A stretch of DNA of 13,387 nucleotides from Methanoculleus sp. (GTDB taxonomy: Archaea > Halobacteriota > Methanomicrobia > Methanomicrobiales > Methanoculleaceae): NCBI GenBank assembly GCA_023230425.1, contig JALNXI010000024.1:1-13387 (forward strand), read 5' to 3'. The notes below the pieces were generated by a model. The model was given only the letters and a program-made list of their open reading frames with translations, did no database searches and was not told where the DNA came from. Below, piece after piece: positions 1 through 6,548 of this stretch. The position numbers were made by a program, and so were the translations under genes. How positions within the stretch are numbered: the first letter of the stretch is position 1; each line of letters opens with the position of its first letter.

Positions 1-35
1 CCACGCGTTCACCCTTTTTATCTCGGGAGTTCCAC

Positions 36-758
36 ATGGGATACTGCATGGATATCCGTAGGTTCATCACCGTGATGGAGCGGGTTGCTCCGCCCGAACT
101 GGCCGAAGACTACGACGACGGGAGGATCGGCCTTATCGTCGAGGGGAAGGACGATATCGGGACCGTCTGCTGTGCGCTCGACGCCACGCAGCGGGTGGCT
201 GAGGCCGCAACTCTTGCCGGCGCGGATATGCTGGTCGTCCACCATACGCCCCTCTGGAACCCGGTCACGACCGTCAGGGGCGCAACGTCGCACCTGCTCC
301 GGGCGCTCCTCTCCGCCGGCATGAACCTCTATGTAATGCACACGAACTTCGACCATGCCGAGGGCGGCGTCAACGACACCCTGGCCGCAAGGCTCGGCCT
401 TTCCGCGACTGAGCGGATGGCCGCCGGCCTCGTCGGCGACTGCTCCCTCGACGCAGAGGAGATCGCCCGCCGCCTCCCCGGCGGGGGAATACGGGTCTAC
501 GGGGAGATCGGGACAATCCGGCGTCTCGCAGTCGTGGGGGGGAGCGGGTTTGACCCCGACCTGATCCGGGAGGCCGTCGATCTTGGGGCGGACGCCTTCC
601 TCTCGGCGGAACTGAAACACAGCGTGGCCCGTGCATCACCTATCCCCTGCCTGGAGGCCACCCACTACGCGCTCGAGGCCCCGGCCATGGAGGCGCTCTC
701 CTCCCGCATGGGGTGGCATTATATTCCTGATCCGCCACACGTAGTGGTAGTTCCATGA
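36..758 (+). CDS. Nif3-like dinuclear metal center protein
   Basis: This 240-residue protein has the hallmarks of the Nif3/DUF34 family (NIF3-like, GTP cyclohydrolase I type 2-like), which binds two metal ions in a toroidal oligomer; its true reaction is not settled. The N-terminus (residues 22-36, LAEDYDDGRIGLIVEG-like) matches the family opening. The metal ligands are visible as VHH at 68-70, the HTNFDHAEGGVND block at 102-114, and H210 with E214 in THYALEAPAME near the C-terminus. Length is normal for the single-domain form. I keep the ATG at 36 because GGGAG at 25-29 lies 6 nt upstream; an in-frame ATG at 48 is possible but its spacing would be 18 nt. Its stop overlaps the start of the next gene as ATGA, so the two are probably translated together. 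No membrane segment or signal peptide is seen, so it should be cytoplasmic. The family call is firm; the function is not. Confidence 0.9.
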   Translation: MGYCMDIRRFITVMERVAPPELAEDYDDGRIGLIVEGKDDIGTVCCALDATQRVAEAATLAGADMLVVHHTPLWNPVTTVRGATSHLLRALLSAGMNLYVMHTNFDHAEGGVNDTLAARLGLSATERMAAGLVGDCSLDAEEIARRLPGGGIRVYGEIGTIRRLAVVGGSGFDPDLIREAVDLGADAFLSAELKHSVARASPIPCLEATHYALEAPAMEALSSRMGWHYIPDPPHVVVVP

Positions 759-1072
759 GCGGCATCTGGCAGAAGATCGAGCAGGAGAGGGTGCTGACGC
801 CGGAGTTTCGCACCTGCATCGAGCATGCCTACAAAGACCGGGGAAGAAAGGCGCTTGCAGCCGTCGATGAACAGCAGGTGAAGCGTTACCTGGACTTCTT
901 CATCGTGGTGGGGCACAGCGACGAGTACATCGTTGAAGGCGACTTCTGCACCTGCAGCGACTTCCTCTTCCGGGGACGCGAATGCTGGCACATTCTTGCG
1001 GTACGCATCGCAGAACGAACAGGATTATACGAATCCTACGATCTCTGGTACCAGGATACATGGAAACTTTAA
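755..1072 (+). CDS. small SWIM zinc-finger protein
   Basis: A 105-residue protein whose second half carries a compact SWIM-type motif: C65-x-C67, then C77-x-H79 (FCTCSDFLFRGRECWHILAV region). SWIM fingers chelate one zinc and act in protein-protein or nucleic-acid binding, for example in recombination and transposition-related proteins. The first half (residues 1-50) is predicted helical and charged with no recognised domain. The start ATG at 755 overlaps the Nif3 stop by four bases (ATGA), which indicates translational coupling, so a poor ribosome binding site is expected. No catalytic domain accompanies the finger, so it may be an adaptor or a small nucleic-acid binding protein. Its constant partner would be the Nif3-like protein. 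Identity as SWIM is well supported by the CxC...CxH spacing; the role is unknown. Confidence 0.8.
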   Translation: MSGIWQKIEQERVLTPEFRTCIEHAYKDRGRKALAAVDEQQVKRYLDFFIVVGHSDEYIVEGDFCTCSDFLFRGRECWHILAVRIAERTGLYESYDLWYQDTWKL

Positions 1073-1090
1073 ACGGTCTGCACAAACAAC

Positions 1091-1098
1091 TATATTAG
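1091..1098 (+). promoter_or_regulatory. TATA box upstream of alaS
   Basis: TATATTAG in an A/T-rich patch within an otherwise GC-rich 61-nt gap between the SWIM gene and alaS. The A-rich AAACAAC just upstream could serve as the TFB-recognition element. Transcription would start near 1118-1122, leaving a short leader with a weak GTGA Shine-Dalgarno at 1124-1127. Inferred by position and composition only. Confidence 0.5.
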
Positions 1099-1133
1099 TT
1101 CCAGTCATACCTGATTATACTGCGTGATTTTCA

Positions 1134-3878
1134 ATGCTCGAAGAAGAATATACGCTCGATTATTTCCGATCTCAAGGATTTGAGCGGAAGGTCTGCAAGA
1201 GTTGCGGAGCGGCATTCTGGACCCGGGACCCCGAACAGGAGTTCTGCGGTGACGCTCCGTGTGTGACGTATAACTTCATCGGCAACCCGGTCTTTAAACC
1301 CCACACCGTTGATGAGATGCGGGAGGCATTCCTCTCGTTTTTCGAGCGGCACGGTCATACGCGCCTTGAACGCTACCCCGTAGCCGCCCGGTGGAGAGAC
1401 GACATCTACCTCACCATCGCGTCCATAGCCGACTTCCAGCCGTTCGTCACGAGCGGGGTCGTCCCCCCGCCGGCAAACCCGCTCACCATCTCCCAGCCCT
1501 GCATCCGCTTAAACGACCTCGACTCCGTCGGCAGGTCGGGGCGCCACCTGACGCTCTTTGAGATGATGGCTCACCATGCCTTCAACACACCGGAGGAGCA
1601 GATCTACTGGAAGGACGAGACGGTGGCCCTCTGCGACGAGTTCATCGCGTCCATCGGGGGCGACCTTGACCGTGTCAGTTATAAGGAGCACCCCTGGTTC
1701 GGCGGCGGGAACGCCGGAGCGTCCGTCGAGGTGCTCATCGGGGGCCTTGAGGTCGCGACACTGGTCTTCATGAACCTCGGGCGGCAGAAGACCGATCAGC
1801 CGCCCGTCGCGGTGAACGGGGAGACCTACTACCCGATGCGGCTGAATATCGTGGATACCGGCTACGGCCTCGAACGGTTCGTCTGGGCCTCGAAGGGTTC
1901 GCCGACGATATACGATGCTGTCTTCCCGAAGATGGTGAGCCGTCTGATGCGTTCGGCCCACCTCGAGAACCTCCTCGACAACCCGGAGTTCACGAAGATC
2001 ATGGGGCTCAGTGCACGGTTCGCCGGAGTGATGGATATCTCCGGGACGAACCTCCATAACCTCCGGATGAAGGTCGCCGAGGCGATCGACGTGCCGGTGC
2101 AGAGATTGGAGCAGATCGTCGTCCCGATCGAGAAGGTCTACTCCATCGCCGACCACACCCGCTGCCTTGCCTACATGCTCGGCGACTGCATCGTCCCCTC
2201 GAACGTCCGTGAAGGGTATCTCGCCCGGCTTGTGCTTCGCCGGACACTCCGGATGATGAACGACCTCTCGATGGACGAGGACCTGGGCGACCTGATCGAG
2301 GCACAGATGCAGGTCGTAGGAACTGCGAACTTCGGGCAGGACGTCGATGTGGTCAGGGAGATCGTGGAGAACGAGGAGGCGAGGTATGCTAGCACCCTCG
2401 AGCGCGGGACCCGGATCGTCCAGAAGATCGCCCGGAACTACAAGGCGAAGAGCGCACCCCTTCCCCTCGCGGAGGTGATCACCCTCTACGACTCGCACGG
2501 TATCCCGCCCGAGATGGTGAAGGATGTCGCTGCCGCCGAGGGCGCTGTTGTGGATATCCCCGATAACTTCTACTCGCTCATCGCCGACAGCCACTCGGAG
2601 TCGCAGAAGGAGGCGAAAGGGGAGGATCCGCTTGCCGCCTACCGCGAGCGGGCGAAATCCCTGCCCCCGACGAAGAAACTCTACTACGAACTGCCGAATG
2701 AGGTCGAGTTCGAGGCGATGGTGCTGGACTACTTCGACGGGATGGTGGTCCTGGACCAGACCCTCTTCTACCCCGAGGGAGGCGGCCAGCCGTCGGATAC
2801 CGGCACCCTGGTGACATCCGAGAGCATGGTGCGGGTGGAGGAGGCGACGAAACTCGGGGAGGTGATCCTCCACCGGGTCACGGGAGGCCCCCTCATGCGC
2901 GGCGACCGAGTGAAGGGCATGGTGGACGAGGAACGCCGGTGGTCGCTGATGCGCCACCATACGGCGACCCACGTTCTCCTGCACGCCGCAAAGATGGTGC
3001 TTGGCGTCCATGTACACCAGGCAGGCGCCCAGAAGGGGAGCGAGACTTCCCGCCTGGATATCCGGCACTACAAGCATATTACGCCTGAAGAACTCCAGAA
3101 GATCGAGGTCGAGGCAAACCGTATGGTCATGGCCGATACCCCGGTCTATATCCATATCGAGGAGCGGACAAAGGCCGAGCAGAAGTACGGGTTCGGCCTC
3201 TACCAGGGCGGCGTCCCGCCGGGCCGGGATATCAGGACGGTGCAGGTGGGGAGCGATGTGCAGGCATGTGCGGGAACGCACGTCCGGACAACCGGCGAGA
3301 TCGGGCCGATCCGGGTCATCGGCGTCGAGCATATCCAGGACGGCGTTGAGCGGCTGGTCTTTGCGGCCGGTATCGCTGCCGTGCAGGCCATACAGCGCAT
3401 GGAGAAACTCCTCCAGGCATCCGCTGATGTGGTGAGCGTCCAGCCCGAGAACCTGCCGGCGGCGGTAGCGCGCTTCTTCGGGGAATGGAAGGAGCAGAAG
3501 AAGGAGATCGAGCGTCTCCAGAAGAACGTGGTGGATCTCCAGATGCAGCACCTCGGAGGCGAGGTGGTGGGCGGGGTCAGGGTCGTCGTCAGGCAGGTGG
3601 ATGCGGCCCAGAAGGAACTCGTCGCGCTCGCCATGACCGTCTCCGGTGAGGGCGGTGTGGCGCTCTTCGCATCGGGAGACGGGAACGTGAAGGTAGTGGC
3701 GGCGTCGGGGGCACCGGCGGTGAACGCTGCCGACATCGTGCGGGAGGTCTGCAGCGTCCTCGGCGGAAAGGGCGGCGGCAAGTCGACCCTTGCGCAGGGC
3801 GCGGGATCGGACGTCTCCCGGCTCGAAGAGGCGCTCGAACGCGGGCGCAGAGAGATCGTTGAAGCACTCCATGGTTGA
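1134..3878 (+). CDS. alaS: alanyl-tRNA synthetase, archaeal type
   Basis: This 914-residue cytoplasmic enzyme charges tRNA-Ala with alanine and clears mischarged Ser/Gly-tRNA. An archaeal-specific N-terminal extension carries C21, C24, C38 and C43, a likely zinc site. The class II catalytic core follows, with motif 2 around R125 and the RHLTLFEMMAHHAF block (137 on), and motif 3 GYGLER at 243-248. The editing domain shows the zinc ligands H609-x3-H613 (HHTATH) and C712-x3-H716 (CAGTH). A short coiled coil lies near 783-800, and the C-terminal DHHA1 domain ends with GGKGGGKSTLAQG at 877-889. All expected motifs are intact and the length is normal for archaeal AlaRS. The start is the ATG at 1134, with weak GTGA 6 nt upstream and a TATA box about 40 nt upstream. 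Its last codons overlap the downstream regulator gene by 8 nt. Confidence 0.97.
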   Translation: MLEEEYTLDYFRSQGFERKVCKSCGAAFWTRDPEQEFCGDAPCVTYNFIGNPVFKPHTVDEMREAFLSFFERHGHTRLERYPVAARWRDDIYLTIASIADFQPFVTSGVVPPPANPLTISQPCIRLNDLDSVGRSGRHLTLFEMMAHHAFNTPEEQIYWKDETVALCDEFIASIGGDLDRVSYKEHPWFGGGNAGASVEVLIGGLEVATLVFMNLGRQKTDQPPVAVNGETYYPMRLNIVDTGYGLERFVWASKGSPTIYDAVFPKMVSRLMRSAHLENLLDNPEFTKIMGLSARFAGVMDISGTNLHNLRMKVAEAIDVPVQRLEQIVVPIEKVYSIADHTRCLAYMLGDCIVPSNVREGYLARLVLRRTLRMMNDLSMDEDLGDLIEAQMQVVGTANFGQDVDVVREIVENEEARYASTLERGTRIVQKIARNYKAKSAPLPLAEVITLYDSHGIPPEMVKDVAAAEGAVVDIPDNFYSLIADSHSESQKEAKGEDPLAAYRERAKSLPPTKKLYYELPNEVEFEAMVLDYFDGMVVLDQTLFYPEGGGQPSDTGTLVTSESMVRVEEATKLGEVILHRVTGGPLMRGDRVKGMVDEERRWSLMRHHTATHVLLHAAKMVLGVHVHQAGAQKGSETSRLDIRHYKHITPEELQKIEVEANRMVMADTPVYIHIEERTKAEQKYGFGLYQGGVPPGRDIRTVQVGSDVQACAGTHVRTTGEIGPIRVIGVEHIQDGVERLVFAAGIAAVQAIQRMEKLLQASADVVSVQPENLPAAVARFFGEWKEQKKEIERLQKNVVDLQMQHLGGEVVGGVRVVVRQVDAAQKELVALAMTVSGEGGVALFASGDGNVKVVAASGAPAVNAADIVREVCSVLGGKGGGKSTLAQGAGSDVSRLEEALERGRREIVEALHG

Positions 3879-4509
3879 TGATGTTGTAGTTATCCAGCCG
3901 GGTGACGAGCGGGCACAGAAGATCGCCCGGGCAATGGCTAGCCAGACGGCGAACGCGGTCATCCAGGCCTTCGGTGGCGGTCCGCTGACGTCGTCGGAGG
4001 TTTCCCGGCAGATGGCGATCCCCATCACCACCGCCTCCTACCACATCGAGAACCTCCTTGACGCCGGGCTTCTTGAGGTTATGGAGACACGCTGGAGCGA
4101 GAAAGGGCGCGAGGTGAAGGTCTACGGGCTGACGAACCAGGTCCTCATCATCGCTCCCCCGATAAGCGACCTCCGGTCGGTGCTGCAGAAGTACGCGACA
4201 CTCTTTGGTATCGTTGTCCTCTCAAGCCTCGGGCTCTGGGCGATTCTCCCGGCGGTGCTGCCCGCCCTCGAGGGTATGCCGCCCGAACCGAGGCTTGCCG
4301 GGGGCGGGGGGGAGGAGATCACTGCGTTCAGGGCACCCCTGGCCGATGCCGCCGGGGCGCCGCCGGTCCATGACCTGGTGATGGGCTTCTTCTTCGGCGC
4401 CTGCGCGGTGCTGCTCGTGTTGCTGGTCTACGAGGTCTATTACTGGTGGCGCACTTCACAGCGCTACCAGGCGGAAAAAGAGCAGGAACGGATAAAAGAG
4501 GTTCAGTGA
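3871..4509 (+). CDS. membrane-anchored winged-helix (ArsR-like) regulator
   Basis: A 212-residue protein with an N-terminal winged helix-turn-helix of the ArsR/HTH_20 type (about residues 12-90; LTSSEVSRQMAIPITTASYH is the recognition-helix region, followed by a wing with KVYGLT). Two hydrophobic segments follow at about 110-133 and 169-193, then a strongly charged tail (QAEKEQERIKEVQ). With the DNA-binding head in the cytoplasm, the ~35-residue loop between the segments (Pro/Gly-rich, 134-168) would face outside. It is therefore a one-component membrane-tethered regulator; effector and targets are unknown. I place the start at ATG 3871, inside the end of alaS, with 8 nt of overlap that suggests translational coupling. 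The frame stays open upstream to 3790 but that stretch is in the alaS coding region. A run of Ts follows the stop. Confidence 0.8.
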   Translation: MVDDVVVIQPGDERAQKIARAMASQTANAVIQAFGGGPLTSSEVSRQMAIPITTASYHIENLLDAGLLEVMETRWSEKGREVKVYGLTNQVLIIAPPISDLRSVLQKYATLFGIVVLSSLGLWAILPAVLPALEGMPPEPRLAGGGGEEITAFRAPLADAAGAPPVHDLVMGFFFGACAVLLVLLVYEVYYWWRTSQRYQAEKEQERIKEVQ

Positions 4510-4513
4510 GGGA

Positions 4514-4529
4514 ATTTTAGGGGTTTTTT
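4514..4529 (+). terminator. T-tract terminator after alaS-regulator operon
   Basis: TTTT at 4514-4517 and TTTTTT at 4524-4529 lie just after the regulator stop codon (4507-4509). Archaeal transcription commonly ends at such oligo-T runs without a hairpin. The second run overlaps the stop codon of the convergent zinc-ribbon gene, as expected where two transcription units meet tail to tail. Confidence 0.55.
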
Positions 4530-4656
4530 ACCGTCGCCTCCCGGCAACTCCCGCTTCCTGGGGTTTTCCGCTCCCTGCTTCAACCTTTGCTCCGCATTTG
4601 GGGCACCGCGTCTTTTTTGGGTTGATCTCTGCACCGCAACTGTAGCACTTCGGCAT
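4528..4656 (-). CDS. 42-residue zinc-ribbon protein
   Basis: Reading the minus strand from ATG at 4656 gives MPKCYSCGAEINPKKTRCPK and so on to a TAA at 4528-4530, 42 residues in all. It is essentially one zinc ribbon: C4-x2-C7, ten residues, C18-x2-C21, followed by a basic, Gly-rich tail ending in RRR. A perfect archaeal ribosome binding site, GGTGA at 4663-4667, sits 6 nt upstream of the start, which strongly argues that it is real despite its length. A weak TATA-like CTTATGG lies near 4693-4699 on the same strand. Single-ribbon proteins of this kind are frequent in methanogens, usually without a known role; nucleic-acid or protein binding is the usual guess. Convergent with the membrane regulator gene; T-runs on the minus strand inside that gene (4470-4497) may end its transcript. 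Confidence 0.8.
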   Translation of the reverse strand: MPKCYSCGAEINPKKTRCPKCGAKVEAGSGKPQEAGVAGRRR

Positions 4657-5077
4657 GGTCTGTCACCACATATGCCTGATCGGGCTGTGATACCATAAGG
4701 TTATCCCACAGGGATTTCGGTCAAAACTCAGGCAGCGGGCCGGAAGGCCCGGAGATCGGGGCTGAAATGCTTTGGACGACGCTCTTCTCCGAGGGTATTC
4801 ATCAGTTTGGTATTAGGGAGGGGGAGGGGAAGTCCCCGCATATCCCGGGTACAACCGCAGGCCCGTACAGGGGGGTCACCCTGCCCCGCCCGCCATACTT
4901 CTTCGTTTGCACCTGTCCCGAAATTCCGGTGCAACGGTGCGATCATGAGAGGCGTCTACCTCCCGGGGCCTGTAAGGAGGAGGGGTGTAGTCGTCAGTTG
5001 TCCGGGCAGCAGCAAGCGAAACGGTGTCCGGATCGGATACGGAAAAACAGGCGGCAGGCCAACTCCGGCGCTGCCAG
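4657..5077. other. intergenic region without recognised gene
   Basis: No convincing gene is seen here. Open frames exist on both strands (for instance 4767-5465 on + and 4876-5211 on -) but their products are Arg/Pro/Gly/Ser-rich, lack any motif and have no well-placed ribosome binding site. The visible structure is a perfect 6-bp hairpin with a GGAA (GNRA-type) tetraloop at 4736-4751, and a G-rich run at 4816-4831 followed by a small GGGG-AAGT-CCCC hairpin. It could hold an untranslated RNA or decayed sequence; neither can be shown from one sequence. Confidence 0.5.
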
Positions 5078-5135
5078 AAAAATAAGCCGGAGAGGGCGGG
5101 AGAAAATTTCCGAGGTTTTATCCCGCTTCTCCGGC
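5078..5135 (-). terminator. intrinsic-type terminator of the fdhAB operon
   Basis: On the minus strand, the arms at 5135-5121 and 5101-5086 form a stem of 14 Watson-Crick pairs with one bulge next to a G-U pair, closing a 19-nt loop. The hairpin is followed at once by TTATTTTTC at 5077-5085. Stem plus U-tract is the shape of a factor-independent terminator. It lies about 175 nt beyond the fdhB stop in the direction of fdh transcription, and no other minus-strand gene intervenes. Confidence 0.65.
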
Positions 5136-5248
5136 GTCCCTTGCGCCCCGGCACGGGCGCATCGAGGTTTTTCTGGAACTCAAGATGATTCTTCGGCGGT
5201 CGTCCGCACACCCGCCGATCCGGCCGGATGCAACGTATCCTCTGTAGT

Positions 5249-5277
5249 CAGGCGACGGGCGTTCCGCCCGTCGTCTG
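5249..5277. repeat. perfect hairpin downstream of fdhB
   Basis: Arms CAGGCGACGGGCG (5249-5261) and CGCCCGTCGTCTG (5265-5277) pair with a 3-nt loop TTC; 12 Watson-Crick pairs plus one G-U when read on the plus strand, and 12 pairs with one A/C mismatch on the minus strand. It lies 32 nt past the fdhB stop. No T-run follows in either direction, so it may be a 3'-end stabilising structure for the fdh mRNA rather than a terminator. Confidence 0.6.
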
Positions 5278-5308
5278 CACACCTCGTATCCCCTCCCAGG
5301 AGAGGATC

Positions 5309-6547
5309 TTACTTAAACACGTTGAAGATCTGGTCGCTGCCGGTCGCGAAGAGCCGCTCCCGTTCAGCCTTCTCTTCAACGATCGCGAGGACCGGGAGAT
5401 CCATATCCACACCCGGGGTGTGCCCGAACATCTTCTCCATGTCCGTCTGCAGGGCGTGCATGTAGAGCGAGTTCGCGATCTCCATCGGGCAGTTCTCCTC
5501 GCACTGGCCGCAGTTGACACAGGAGTCCGCCACGTGGGCGTAGCGGATCAGGTGGAACATGAACGGCACGGGGAGCACGCCCGGCGGCACCAGGTAGGGC
5601 TTCTTCGTGCTGCACTCGACGCAGTAGCAGATCGGGCAGTTGTCGATACAGGCGTAGCACTTGGTGCACCGGGACGAGTCCTCCATCATCTTCTGGAGGC
5701 GTTCCTTCCCTTCGCCGAGCTCTCCGAAGTAGCGTGCCCGCCACTTGTCGCCGAGCTTCAGCATGGCGCCCTCGACCTTGCCGCGGATCTCGATACCTTT
5801 CGGGTTCGCGGGCGCCGTGGCGACGGCCCCGGCCTTCGCGGCCCTGCTCAGAAGATCTGCACCCTTCTCGGAGCAGACCTCGACGAACGTGGCCTTGCCG
5901 GCCTTATCGCCGATGACGCCCCAGTTCCCGCAGGCGAGGTCAGCCTGACGCGGGATCTTCATCTTGCACCGGCGGCAGTTCGACCGGCGGCCGAACCCCT
6001 CATCCTCGAGCTCGTCCATCGAGATGCCCTTGTGCTGGCCATCCTTCGTCACGACGATGAACTGGCCCTTGTCGATCTCTTCCTTGACGACATCGTCAGG
6101 GTCGATCCCGAACTTCTCGCGGATCATCTTCCGGGCGGACACGGGGCTCACCGAACCGCCGCAGTTGACACCGATCAGGAGGAGGTTGTCCAGGTTGATC
6201 TGGTTGCGCTTCGCAAGCTCGTAGATACCCATCGCGTCGCAACCCTTCACCGTCACAGCGATACGCTGATCCTGGGCGCCGTTCAGGTACTTTTTGATCA
6301 GTTTCGCGAGCAGAAGCGTCCCACAGTGGAGCGAGCCCGCCGTCTCTGCGAGGTCTGCGGGATCGGTGATGAACGTCGGCACCGCATCGTAAAGGTCAAC
6401 ACCTTTCTTGACTGCCAGCACGCCATCGACAATATTGTTCTCCAGGGCAAACTTGAGGAGCCCGGTCACTGCGCCGCCGCATTCCGCCACCTTGGCGATA
6501 TCGGGGCTCGTCGTCCAGGCGTATACCATATCTCCTTTAGCTGCCAT
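5309..6547 (-). CDS. fdhB: formate dehydrogenase beta subunit, F420-reducing
   Basis: A 412-residue flavo-iron-sulfur subunit of the FrhB/FdhB family. It takes electrons from the FdhA active site through Fe-S clusters to FAD and on to coenzyme F420, or into the heterodisulfide reductase complex in methanogens. The FrhB-type domain spans about residues 20-290 (GCDAMGIYELAKRNQINLDN at 102-121, VNCGGSVSP at 127-135, and C191-x2-C194 with C206, probable ligands of a cluster). Two ferredoxin-type [4Fe-4S] motifs follow: C294-x2-C297-x2-C300-x3-C304 and C343-x2-C346-x2-C349-x3-C353. I choose ATG 6547 over the open extension to 6586 because it begins one base after the fdhA stop, has GGGGTG 7 nt upstream, and starts with the normal family N-terminus. 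It is co-transcribed with fdhA. No fdhC transporter is visible in this window. Confidence 0.95.
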   Translation of the reverse strand: MAAKGDMVYAWTTSPDIAKVAECGGAVTGLLKFALENNIVDGVLAVKKGVDLYDAVPTFITDPADLAETAGSLHCGTLLLAKLIKKYLNGAQDQRIAVTVKGCDAMGIYELAKRNQINLDNLLLIGVNCGGSVSPVSARKMIREKFGIDPDDVVKEEIDKGQFIVVTKDGQHKGISMDELEDEGFGRRSNCRRCKMKIPRQADLACGNWGVIGDKAGKATFVEVCSEKGADLLSRAAKAGAVATAPANPKGIEIRGKVEGAMLKLGDKWRARYFGELGEGKERLQKMMEDSSRCTKCYACIDNCPICYCVECSTKKPYLVPPGVLPVPFMFHLIRYAHVADSCVNCGQCEENCPMEIANSLYMHALQTDMEKMFGHTPGVDMDLPVLAIVEEKAERERLFATGSDQIFNVFK

Positions 6548-6548
6548 C

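Noticed and set aside
3790..3870. Upstream extension of the membrane regulator to an ATG at 3790
   Set aside because: These 27 codons overlap alaS in another frame and add Arg/Ser-rich residues unlike the start of a winged-helix domain; ATG 3871 gives a natural start.
1509..4031. An 840-codon open frame on the minus strand opposite alaS
   Set aside because: It lies almost wholly antisense to alaS, whose product is unmistakable. Its translation is His/Leu/Asp/Arg-rich with no motif, the usual mirror of a high-GC gene with strong third-position bias.
4736..4764. SRP RNA helix 8, suggested by GGCCGGAAGG
   Set aside because: The stem is fully paired and lacks the asymmetric A-rich internal loop that defines the SRP54-binding domain.
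4810..4990. RNase P RNA, suggested by a GGGGAAGTCCCC-like stretch
   Set aside because: The short similarity to the conserved GGAAAGUCC element is not backed by the 3' ACAGAA element or the expected pairing partners; the stretch folds on itself.
4767..5465. A 232-codon open frame on the plus strand across the intergenic region
   Set aside because: It runs through two strong hairpins and into the antisense of fdhB. It has no good ribosome binding site or motif, and its composition is that of random GC-rich sequence. The 111-codon minus-strand frame at 4876-5211 is no better.
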